Origin: Conidiobolus coronatus NRRL 28638
Taxonomy: Eukaryota; Entomophthoromycota; Entomophthoromycetes; Entomophthorales; Conidiobolaceae
Assembly (NCBI GenBank): GCA_001566745.1
Contig: KQ964482.1
Span: forward strand, 107,111-130,186
Reading direction: 5' to 3'
DNA: 23,076 nucleotides
Below are positions 9,303-21,300 of this stretch, in pieces (within the stretch, counting starts at the first letter, position 1; every line of letters starts with the position of its first letter). Under the pieces are notes generated by a model that ran no database searches, was not told the DNA's origin, and saw nothing but the letters and a program-made list of their open reading frames with translations. Both the position numbers and the translations under genes were made by a program.

Positions 9303-10370
9303 TTTATTAATTATTTTTATGATTATGGGATTTGGTTTGGGAATGTGTGACTTGTTATTATGTGGCTTATTTATCTTATCTATTTAGAGCTATAAATTTA
9401 CGAAATTTTTGTTGAAGAGCGAATATTTACATGAATAATATATAATGTTAGGGTAATCTCCTAAACTATAAGTATAGATAGCGACAAATAAATTACTTTC
9501 CTTAGTTGTTAATTAACTATTGTAAAACTCAATGTAATGTAATTATCTTTTTATTGTAGCAGCAAATTATATAGTAATTATATTACTAAGTATGCCTTGG
9601 TTAATATCTTCGTTATAACTTTTGATTAATAATTTATCACAAATAAATAGTAATGATAATATTAATCTGCTAGTTTTATCTTTTGACATTAATTATATAA
9701 CATTATTTTAAATTGAACCATATAGGTATGGTGTTTAAGATAATCTAAATATTTGTCTGATGATAAAATTATATACTTGTGCTAAAACTTAGCTGACAAA
9801 ATAATAATATAAGTATAACAGTTTAAGCCGAAACATTACAATATATTCGAAATTTATAACTCTTAATACAAAGGTCTTATTTTAACTAGTTAAAAGTACT
9901 CTATATTTTTTAATCTTTATCAAAAAAATTAAGTGAAATTACTACATTACCATACAGCCAAAAATAATAAATTAGCCTATAAGAAATGTTGATTTCAGTA
10001 TGGTTAATAAATCACTGGAATTAGGTATATTTAGTCATTCTAAAATTAAAAATAGTAATATTTGGTGTATTGATAATATGCATATTAATATAAATTAAAA
10101 TTTATTGATGTTTAAGGAGTATTGTTTATCATAATGAGAGGTTTTCTGCAGTTAATTGAACATCGATTTGATTAGTATTTTTACAATAATAAATTTCTAT
10201 AAATCGACAAAAGCTATACTATTTTATAGGAGTTCTTTGACTCAATTAAACCTTAGAATGAAAATATTTTACAGTAGCTATTTTTCAAATATTTATTCTT
10301 AAGGTATATTCCTATTTGACTAACAACTTTGAGATCTCATGGGTCTATTATTATATAAATTTTGAGCTTG
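9303..10370. other. Intergenic AT-rich DNA, nothing recognised
   Basis: About 1.07 kb with stops in all frames, no RNA gene and no repeat that I can link to other parts of the window. Confidence 0.5.
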
Positions 10371-10873
10371 TTTTATATGAAAGATTATAGTTATCTCGGT
10401 ACAAATTTTGTATGAGCTGAGTTCGAAATTTTAATATTTTTATAACCTAAGTTTTCATCATGTATNNNNNNNNNNNNNNNNNNNNNNNNNNNNNNNNNNN
10501 NNNNNNNNNNNNNNNNNNNNNNNNNNNNNNNNNNNNNNNNNNNNNNNNNNNNNNNNNNNNNNNNNNNNNNNNNNNNNNNNNNNNNNNNNNNNNNNNNNNN
10601 NNNNNNNNNNNNNNNNNNNNNNNNNNNNNNNNNNNNNNNNNNNNNNNNNNNNNNNNNNNNNNNNNNNNNNNNNNNNNNNNNNNNNNNNNNNNNNNNNNNN
10701 NNNNNNNNNNNNNNNNNNNNNNNNNNNNNNNNNNNNNNNNNNNNNNNNNNNNNNNNNNNNNNNNNNNNNNNNNNNNNNNNNNNNNNNNNNNAAAAATCGA
10801 AAATATTGAGTATTTTCCATATAAAAAATTTGGAAAAGTTTTCCTCGTTTTAACCAGAATCTTTCATATAAAA
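10371..10873 (-). mobile_element. MITE-like element, copy 3, containing the assembly gap
   Basis: The outer ends are a perfect 16-bp inverted repeat: TTTTATATGAAAGATT at 10371-10386 and its reverse complement at 10858-10873. The left arm (10371-10465) is the reverse complement of the right half of copy 2, sharing CAAATTTTGTATGAGCT and GTTTTCATC. The right arm (10792-10873) is the reverse complement of copy 2's left end (GAAAGATTCTGGTTA). The element is therefore inverted relative to copies 1 and 2. The middle is N. Non-coding. Confidence 0.65.
10466..10791. other. Assembly gap (326 N)
   Basis: A continuous run of N. Apparent reading frames across it have no meaning. Copy 2 of the element that flanks the gap on both sides is 242 bp, and 177 bp of this copy are visible. 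If the copies are of like size, only some tens of bases should be missing, so the stated gap length may be an estimate. Confidence 0.95.
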
Positions 10874-11079
10874 TATTGTCTTTAGAGCGGAGTAATACCT
10901 AGAATAGATATATGATGCCCTTGATTTTTATCTTATTTATCTTTTTTTAATACACTAAACCTTGATTATATCTCGGAAGACTTTTAGGTATAATAATATT
11001 TTAAATATCTGAGTTAGAAGTTTTGTCAAATTTAGCAAAAAAGGTGTAAGAAAATATTGTATTGTATTGTAAATTATCC

Positions 11080-11540
11080 AGTCTCAGATGCTTACAGAGG
11101 ATATTGTTAGAGGTGGATGACGGCAAGTAGATTAATAGACTGTCTAGAGTGTATTAATAACTTGGTTTATTAGCTTTGGATGTTAAGCTTTAGACTTGGA
11201 TTTCCTACTGTCTAGGCTTTAGTAGCTATGAGTTTAAATACCCAATGTACAGTGAGCTGTCCACCTTAAGTTAGTGACTTATTGGTGGCCATCTTGGTAC
11301 TGTATTAATGATGTATAATTGGGAATTTTTGGGACCGTGTTGGGGTATTTTGCATTATTAGTCCTTTAATTTGTTTAGCTTAAATAGTCAAAAACTGTGT
11401 TCCTTATGCTTGCCTGGTTTGGCAACCTACGCTTATTATTGGATTGAATGTAGTAGGTAATTTGGTTAAGATTGACGATGTTAAGTGATATTTGAGTATG
11501 TTAGTGACAGTAGTTTCGTCATAGTATAAATGCCTATAAT
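11080..11540. other. Composition-shifted island without a recognised gene
   Basis: This stretch is visibly richer in G and C than the flanking intergenic DNA, with G and T concentrated on the plus strand. Every frame contains stops. The longest coding-like piece is about 43 codons on the minus strand (about 11395-11530). A small hairpin TTGCC-TGGTTT-GGCAA is at about 11410-11425, but no tRNA, snRNA, 5S or SRP RNA signature is present. It could be a decayed gene, a remnant of a mobile element or a non-coding RNA locus; I cannot decide. Confidence 0.4.
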
Positions 11541-12256
11541 ATAACATTAAATTCTTCTATAAACCGGTTTTAACGAAATTTTTTATTACAATCAACTCTA
11601 AATCACAGCTCTGAAGGTATTTGGACATATTATTTATTTAATATTGCAAGCGATTTTCTCTCCAAGAAAGTGATATGAACCAGGGAAGGCTGTAATTTTT
11701 ATTACTATCCAATAGGCTTTTAACTTGAAGCCACAATAATTTTATAGTTTAAAACTGAGTAAAGATTAATTAGAATAGTTATAATATATTTTTTATTATA
11801 GCTAGACTAATTCTCTATTGAGAAGCTTACGAGAATTTATTTTGCTCAATATATTAGATTTAGAATTATAAGATGCAATTTTACAAATATTTTAACAAGG
11901 TTATCTATTATATTAACTTGCAAATTTCTACTTAATTTAGCAACTAATTTTTATAAATTGAATTAAACTTTTAAATAATAACTGAAACTAGATTAACTGA
12001 TTATTAACTAATCTGCAATAATAACTTTTATATGTCTAAATTCAGCCATACTAGGTGCTAAATTAGTAGTCATATAATAATAAATATCATTTAGCTATTT
12101 TAAAACCTTTGTTTTTAAATCAGCCTCAATCCGATATTTTTTTACAATATTTTTTTTCAAGTTTAATTTATATAAAAATTTAGTGAATTCCTTAATTTTA
12201 AATTTTTTAGTTAATTGGTACTGGATTGCCTTTATATTTGATATATTCTTCCTGTC
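11541..12256. other. Intergenic AT-rich DNA upstream of the giant gene
   Basis: No gene or repeat was recognised. The final 100 bases probably hold the promoter of the gene that starts at 12313. Confidence 0.5.
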
Positions 12257-12265
12257 TATATATTA
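12257..12265 (+). promoter_or_regulatory. TATA-like box of the giant gene
   Basis: TATATATTA ends 47 bp before the ATG at 12313, a spacing similar to the TATA box of the small secreted-protein gene. Inferred from position and sequence. Confidence 0.35.
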
Positions 12266-12312
12266 TTGATTATTATTCTAATTTTGATAATTATTGATTA
12301 GTAATCAGTGCT

Positions 12313-15300
12313 ATGATAGTTAATAATATAATATTGGTCATCCTACTGGGATTGACTTCTGATGTTCAAGGTGTAATGAATATTAAAAGGGATGCTCTAC
12401 ATAATATGGTGCAACATGTTATTTCTAATAGCACCGAAAATCCTTCATTCAGAAGTAGATTGTCGAGGAGGAATTTACTTGATCAAGAGATGAGTATTTT
12501 ACTAGCACCTCTATTTGGTAAAACCCGCGATATGTCTAAATTTTTTAATGGGATAACAAATCATTTTAAAACAAAATATCCGACACCTTCGGGTGGTATG
12601 GACCCTATTGTATCTAGCTTTATGGGCCAAATTAACAAAGCTGTGAACGATCCAAAATTTAATGTTAAAGACGTCAATTCCAAAAATAGTATAATGAATC
12701 TTTTAAATCAAGCTGATAATGCTTATATTAAGAGCAAGAGTATAAAAGAGCCCAGCTCAAAACCTTCTGCCTCGAAGCCTCCTATAAAATCTTCAGCCAC
12801 AAAACCTATTGCCACAAAACCATCTGTCAGTGGAAATGATTCAGGACAGTTAAGTTTGGGAAGTGCAGGGACTACAATAACAAAAACTACTACAAAAACT
12901 ACTATTGATATAAGAATTAAAATTGAAAGGATAACAAAAATAATCATTAGTATAAAAAGCGTGGATAAAGAAACCTTAACTGCTCAAATTTTTTCGCTAA
13001 TACAAACTGAGTTCCTTAGTGGTGACGATAAGCAATATCAAGTCAGTTTAACACCATACATCAATAGAGTTCTGGACACATTGAAAGATTCCAACTTCCA
13101 GCCTGGTGTAAGAGAGCATCAAATGAGACTTATTGATGAGTTTCAAAATTTGGCCAAATTTTACGAAGAATTGCATAACGCCGACAATGGTAACGATGGT
13201 AACGACGGCAACGATAAGATTGTAAATAAGGAGGAGGCTGCTGCAAAGACTATGGCTTTTATTGCAAAGAGCTATGGAAGTGAAGATGGAAGCTATGCTC
13301 AAGCGTATGTAATTTTTATAGATTTATTAGCTAAAATGTTAAATAGCCAAGAATATGATCCTAACAATACTGAAACGAAAGCAAAGACTAAATCTTATCT
13401 TGTCCAACTTGATAATATAAAGAAAGCAGCTACAAGCTTTGAAATAGCTAAGCCAAGGTTCACTCATACTGGGAAAGAATTTTTGATAAAGCTTATCGCT
13501 AATACAATGCCAAATGAAGAACTTCATGCAGAAATTACTAATTTTTTGAAAATTTTTTTAATTCCTAAAGGTGGTTTCGATCCTGCTGTAGCTTCACATG
13601 TTAGAGAGCTTAAAGCAGTATTAAAATATAAAGAATCTAACATTAATGAGGATGAAAATATGAGAAATAAAATAGCAAAAGTGGTGTACGAAACAGAATT
13701 CGCCTATTCTCAAACTGACGAGGGTCGAAAATCATTAATTGTTCCAAAAAATGAGCCAACACCTTCTTTTAAATCTCAAGCTCTTAAAGAAATCTCCGAC
13801 TCCTTTGATAATTATGATTCATGTGATTTGCCGATTATGCGTTCAAGGATTAAGTCATTAACTACAGATATAAGAGAAAAAAACGGCTCTAATAGCTCTG
13901 AAATTGAGGAAAGTATTAACGCAATTGAAGAAATGCTTGATTCCGTTAGCCCAGATTTTGAAGACGTTGTAACCACTAGAACCATAAAGAAACGTTTACG
14001 CAAACTGGAATTAGATCCTGATGAATTATCTCTAGAATCTATAGGAACACTTAAAGGATCGAATGATGGCGTTCATGCTCTTAGCGATGGGTCTGTATCT
14101 TTATCGTTGGATACTAGCATAACTAACGATCAAGAGAAAGATCTTGAAAATGCCCAAAAGTTATTTGAAAATACAACTAACAAAAACAAAAAGCAGTTTA
14201 TAGAGTTTATTACTAAATATTTAACTCACTACTATGCTAATCAAGATGATGATTTTAGCTTGGTTTTATATGGTCAAAATCAAAAAATTTTAGATTTCCT
14301 TAGTTCTGCAGAGTTTAAGGGGGATAGAAAAACCTGGGAAGAGTTAGAAGGGCTGCTGAAAGATATGGAAGATCTAAGCTCTGAAGAAACTAGCTCTGGT
14401 CCTTTCATTGCGCCTGAGTTAACAAATGATAGAAATAAGAATAATGAAGATTTTTTAATTGCTTTGAGAGCTGTTAACTCTTCGAATAAGCAACAAGTGC
14501 TTGATTTTGTCGAGGTACTCATATTATACCAATACGGACAAGAAAATGGGGGACTTAGTATTGGTGTAAATGAAAGAAAAATTGAATTGGTGCAACTAAT
14601 TGAGAACCCGGATTTTGAAGATGATTTGGATATGTCCATTGAAATGGTAGAGATGATTTTGAATATACTAAACAAACAAATGAGCATAGCTCAAGGATCT
14701 TCCCAAACCTCCGTTTCACCTGAAAATTTCAAAATGACAGGCGATTATTATGCAGATCACCAAATAGTACTGGGAATTGCTATGACAAATATACCTTCTC
14801 AACGGGATAAAGTATTAAAGTTATTTAAGGAATTTTGCGATTATCACTTATCAACTGGATTCAACAGCGCTATGAAAACTGAAGCTATAAATTCTGTTAT
14901 TGAAACTTTGAATGACCCAAATTTTAACCCTAGAGATTCTGAGCATGCTGACGCACTTATGTTTATGTTGAACGAATTGGAAAGCTATAAATCAAAGAGT
15001 AGGGATATTGATTTTGAAGAGCCACCACCTATTGAATCTGAAGATGAGACCACTATCCCAGATATCCTTGGCGTTTTTGAGCTTGATCAACAAAATTTTT
15101 ATAGCGCAATTAGAGTAATTACGAGAGACGAAACTGAGAATTTTGTGCCATATATGAATGAATACTTTGCTACATATTATAGTGATAAAGAATCAAAGCT
15201 ACCTGAGGAGATTAAGGCAAGTGTAAAAGAATTAGAAGATCAGTTTAATGATAAGGATTTTGACCCTAGCGAGCCTGATAATCGTCAAAAAATAGATGCT

Positions 15301-18300
15301 ACACTGGCTAAGATTGAGCAAGTGCATGCGCATCTTAAAGAATTAGCAAATTCGTCTAATGTTCCATTTAAATCTCCAAATTTCACTAATAACAAAGCTC
15401 AAGACATGAAACTTTTATTAAAATCTTTGAACTCCGCAACAGATGCTAACAAAAATGAGCTTGTTAACATAATTAGCAAATACTTAAAAGTTAGCTATGC
15501 TGATAAGAATGGCCATCTTACTGGAGGCGTAGGCGATATAGTAACCCAAATCAATACATTTTTAAATTCTAAGCAGTTTAGTCCTAAAGATCAAGCTTCA
15601 AGAGAAAGGGTTTTAAAGTGGATCAACGAGATAGATATCATTGATTCGAGTATTAAAAATCCTGGTACGATTTTTGGATTTTACAAATACCCCGAGTTCA
15701 GCGATGATAGAGTTGATAGTGAGAATAAGTTGATAAAATCGTTAGAGACTGTTAGCATATTTAACAAGGATGAGGCAGTTGGAGCAATATCTACATTTGC
15801 TCAGAAGTTTTATTCAAATAACAAAGTTATGCATCCAAGCTTGGTTACCATACTTCACAAGATGACTTCATATATCCAATCCAGTTCTTTCAGCAAAGAT
15901 AATCCAAAAAACAAGAGCATAATGAAGGAATTATTAGAAGATATGCACATCGAGCACGAGAATGTTAAAGACATCAAGTCAACTCTTACGCCTTATGACA
16001 AGCCTAAATTTGTAGATGATATGGGTAAAAACATCCAGTTATTAACGGATTCTATGAAATCTGTAAATAAGGGAAATACAAACGATTTTGAAAGTACTGT
16101 AATAACTTTCTTACGTCAAAGATTTGCTAACATTTATGGAAAGGAAAAACCATTAACATTCTCCAAAATTCAACAGTTAATTCAATTAATTCAATCAGAA
16201 GGGTTCGATGCAAGCAATCAAACATCAGTTGATCAATTTATAAATCTTTTAACTCAGCTTAAAGATTATACTAGCAAAAAAGATCTGAATAGTAGTAATC
16301 TATTTCCATTGGAAAAGTTTTCGTTTAATATGGATCAAGATTTGAAGCAATTAGTAGAAATTTTGCAAAATATTCCCCTTAGTTCAGATGTGAGATATTT
16401 TGTTAACCCAACTACACAATATTTAAGTGTTTACTTCGCAGACTCTAATGGAATCTTCCCTTATCAGCTAACTAAATCGATTCAAAATATTCTTAACTAT
16501 GTAAAAAATAACGTCCCAGATGCTAAAACTCAGAAATTTTACGATAGTTTAAAGCTAATGATTAACAAACTTGATAATGAATGTTTTATTATCAAGCACC
16601 CACCTCCAAATTTTATTAACTTTGATAAAGCAACATTTACAGGGGATTATGTACGAGATAAAGCTAGTTTGCTAAATAATATTGGATACGTTAATCAAGA
16701 AAATTTAGCAAGTGCTAAGAGTATGGTTGTAAGGTTATTAAAGAAATATTTTGGCCGAAATGGGACTTCCTTTCATTCTAGTCTCTATAGTTATGTAAAT
16801 CAAGTTACTGCAACTTTGGCCAAAATTGTCGAAAATAAGGATTCCATTACAGAATTTAGCGAAAATTTAGGTCAATTGGAGGTTGCATATGATAAAGTTA
16901 TGAACTCTTATAAGGATGCTACTAAATACGTCATACCAGAATTAAAAGGCGATAAAAAGATTGATTATAAGAATCTTAAGGATTCTTTATCGCTAGTAAC
17001 ACCCGAGAATCAGAACAAAGCGATTCAAGCTTGCGATAGATTCATTATTCACCATTATGGAAATAAGGATGGCACAGTTCCAGCTTCGTTGCAAACTTTA
17101 AGAAAAGAAATAGTTAACCTCTTTTCTTCCTCTAATTTTGATGGTAAGAGCGAAAAAACAATTAAAAAGGTGGATGAACTTTTCGAAATGCTTGAAGTTG
17201 CCAGCAATTATAAGAATAGCCCTTCAGAAAATGCAGCGCTAAAAGTATTTAAGATCCCTGATTTACCAGAAGACTATAAGGAAGCTGAGCAAGTTTTTAT
17301 AAAGACTATGGAGCAGTTAAATCATTATAACAGAGATCAAGCAATTCAATTCGCTGTTAATTACTTTAACAAGTATTATACAAATAACGATCTCATGAGC
17401 TTAGAAATAATTCCACTTGTATCTGGTATAACTAGACTAGTAGAATCGCCTGAGTTTGATGGTAAAAGTCCTGATTTTGTAAAAGATTTCAAAGACAAAT
17501 TTAGTACTTTAAATACTAAATGGGAAAGTATTAAGGATTTAATAGAAGTTCCTAACCCAATTCAGCCTATCGAACTTACAGATGACAAAGCTGCTGACTT
17601 TGCTACATTAATGCTATCTATTACAGATGTAGTATCTGATACAAAAAAGGTTGCTCTCGATAATATTCAAAAGTTTATCAAAAAGTATTTTAAGAGCGTT
17701 GATGGTCAAATTGACCCCAAGTTACATCCTATTATTTCTAAAATTACTACTGCTATCAAGGACCCCAATTTCAATTATCCTATAAATTTTAAACAGAAAA
17801 CTGATATTGAAAAGCATTTTGTCAAATTAGATGAGGAATATAAACAATTAATGGACCCAAGCAATTCAGTAGCGGCTTTTGCTGGCTTTAAGATAACTGG
17901 AAATTGGGAAAGTGATAGAAAATCACTAATTGCTCATACAAGATATATCAATAAAGTGAATAAGGGAAACGCTAGAGAGTTTTATCTAAAAGTACTTGGA
18001 GAAAATTTCTCTGGATCTAGCGGAATCATCAATACTATGGTTTACTCCCATGTAAAAGAAACTTTAGAGTATATAACTAACGAAAATTTTAAGCCTACAG
18101 AGTATAAAGTTAATGAAGATAAATTGAATGAATTATTCAACAAATTAGAAGCTAAATTCGCAAGTTCCAATATAGACCCTGAATCGTCAGGCTTTATACG
18201 CCCACAACTAACTTCTAATAGAGGTGAAAATCAGATAATCATTATTAAAGCCATTAAATCGGTTACTAAACAAACTAAGAGGGGCGCTAGAACTTGGGTT

Positions 18301-21300
18301 GAGCAAGCTTTGAAGACATTATATGGCACATCGTATGGAGAATTAGATTATAGATTATTACCAGTATATAATAACTTCATTTCGCTATTTGATGGTGACC
18401 AAGAATTAAATAATATGGGTAATAAGCTAGAAGAAAATTTTATAGAATTATTCAGAAAGATGGATGATACTTTCTCAAAATTAGATGTTATTGAGGGAGA
18501 AAAGCCAAAGTTTCCTTCAATACCTATTTCAGGCAGCATAGATGCTGACTTTAAAGAACTGACTGAATTCTTGAAATTAGTTAATACTTTAAATAGAGAA
18601 GAAGCTGCCAAAGAGTTCTCTAGAGTACTAGACTATCATCTTAAGAATGAAGATGGAAGCGGTGATCTTAGAATATTGCCTTTAATCATCGATACATTGA
18701 AAATCTTTGAAAGAGCTGATTTCGATGGAAGGTCTGAAAATATAAAGAAAGAATTCGAAGCTAAGTTCTCTGAATTAAAGGAAACGCATAAGTCTCTTAA
18801 TCAAAATACTAAAAATATTGAGCCTTATAGACGTATTCAATACACTAGCGATTTTAAAGTTGATCTAGAATCTTTAGTTAATAGCTTCAACTCTGTCAAT
18901 AAGGACAACATAGATGAAGCAAAGAAAGCTGTAAATATTTTCCTAACAACTTTCTTAGCTAGCCCGCAAGGAGGCGGATTTGATTTCTCCGTTTCTACTC
19001 TAGTTACAAATATTAAAAAATTAGTGGGTGAAGGTAGCTTTACTTTCCATGATAAGGATCAAAACGATAAATTTAAGAGTATGGTGAACGACGCATATGA
19101 TGTTTGGAGTAAGCAGTCTAGTGAAAATACGAGCATTTACACAACTCCGGAACTTACTAAATCAATTGAAAACGATTTAGATAAATTAATTAGCTCTATG
19201 AATGGTGCTGATAGATCTAGTAATAAGAAAATAATCAGCGCGGTTGAAAACTTTATTAGACATCACTTTAACACTGACTATAGAATTTATTCTACAATTA
19301 ATACCATAATTAATTTGATTTCTACTGCAGAATTTGACTTTAGCTTACAATCAAATCAAGAAAAAATCCGACTTTATATTTTAGAACTCTCTAATGCTTA
19401 TGAGCAAATTGTAAAGGATAATGGAGCTCCTAAAGAATGTCCAATTCCAGAGTTATCTGGAGACGAAGAAAAGGATAGAAACTTGATAGCAGCTCTCTTC
19501 GCCAACTTAGACCTTAGTTGCAAAAAGAAATTTGCCAATCATTTGGAAAGCTTTACTGAAAAGTACTACTCAAGTAGTCAAGGATATGTAGCTGCGACAG
19601 TAGTACCCTATGTTAGTAGATTATCTACATTCGTTAAGAGTCCCGATTTTGCTTTCAATAACTATGAGTTCAAATTTGAAGTCATGAGAAAGCTTTCGCA
19701 AGTTAAAGAAGCTGCTATTCAAGCTGAAAAAACGCTTATAACAGAGAAAAAATTCAATCCCCCTCAGTTAACTGGCGATCCAGAAAATAATATTGAGACC
19801 TTAACAGCAGAAATGGGTAAATTAGCTAAAGGATCTGAAGCAAGCGCCAAAGCTTATTTACTTGATTATGCTAAACAAATTTCAAAGGATGAAGATGAAT
19901 ATATTGGCCTTCAGTATATTAATGTATTCAAAGAGTTTGAGGATTTGTTAAACTCCAAAAATTTCTCTTTTGGAGACCCAGTTCAGGTTTCCAAGATAGG
20001 CGATGGTTTAAGAAAAATTCTAGCTATTGTAAACTATTCTACTGAAAACCCTGAACATAACTCTCCTTACACTAAAATTGAGCTAAGTGATAGTATAAAG
20101 ATAGATTTTGAAAGATTGGTAAAATCTTTTGAGAATGCAAATATACAAAACCAAAAAGACATAGACAACTTCATTTTAGAAGATTTTGTTAACCACCACT
20201 TTAAACTTGCTCCAGGAGACCCCGTACCTCCAGAAATTATCAATAGTGTAGTAGAATTGAAGCATTTATTAAGTGACCCTAGTTTTAATTATGCAACCCG
20301 CGAAAATTTGGAAAAACTCAGAAAATTATTTGAGAAATTAATAATGATAAAGCAAGGACTAGAGAATCCAGAATTACAGCCTCTCCCTTATTACCCTCCA
20401 AATCCTACAGGAAATTTGAAGGAGGATAAGAAAGATTTGTATGAATCATTTGTCCAAGCTACGCTCTATAATCAGCTAGATGTAGTCAAATATATCAAGT
20501 ACTTTTTAAGTATTCATTATACCCAAAACGGAAAATTCGCGCCCTCAGTGCAAATTATAGTTGATAACCTAATGTCAGCTTGCAGTAAACCTGGTTTTGA
20601 ATTTTCTAAACATGAAGGAGCAGGTGTAGTGAAGCTTCATCTCAATGATATCGAGCGAGAATTAAAGAGATTAGCTGATGAAAAAGCTAATAGACCTTAC
20701 TATAAAGCACCTACTTTATACCAGGATAGGGAAATTGATATTCAGAATTTAGTAGCAAGTTATAAAACCGTTACCAATCAGACTAGGTTTGAAGCAATTA
20801 GCTTTACTAGTAGCTTTTTAAATACTATGTACGCTGAGCCTGAGGGATATTTCCTTCCTAAGATAATGGAATCTGTTAACGCTGCTTTTAAAATAATCCA
20901 AAGTAAGGATTTTGATTTTACGAAAGATGAGCATGTTATAAATTTCCAGAAAACTCTCAATACTCTCGAAAAAGAGTATAGTAAGTTAAAAGCCCCTGGA
21001 GGTGCTGAATCTCCCTATATTGAGCCCACGTTTTCAGGAACTAAATATATAGATGTTGTTAGATTGATTAACTCTTTTAGCACTATCAACGACTCGAATA
21101 AGGACAAAGCTCTAAACTTTATTCTTAAGTACTTGAGGATGCATTATGGTGATAAAGATAGTGGAGTATTTGAAAGTGCTGAAATTACAAAATTAGTTCA
21201 AAAGTTGTATACTTTAATAACACCTAAAGAATTTAAATTTGACGATTTTGAGTGTATATCTAAGTTCCAAGCTATATTGAATGAGCTAGACACCGAAATT

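Noticed and set aside
10458-10885. Open frames across the N run
   Set aside because: They consist of unknown bases and carry no information.
11404-11430. Possible tRNA or small RNA around the TTGCC...GGCAA hairpin
   Set aside because: No cloverleaf, A/B boxes or snRNA motifs can be built around it.
14280-14687. A 135-codon open frame on the minus strand
   Set aside because: It is an antisense shadow of the giant repeat gene, whose own frame is open and shows the repeat motifs here. The same applies to antisense frames at 12723-12947, 13048-13302, 13339-13527, 13812-14003, 18348-18611, 20778-20960 and 21586-21774, and to the plus-strand frame at 22727-22930.
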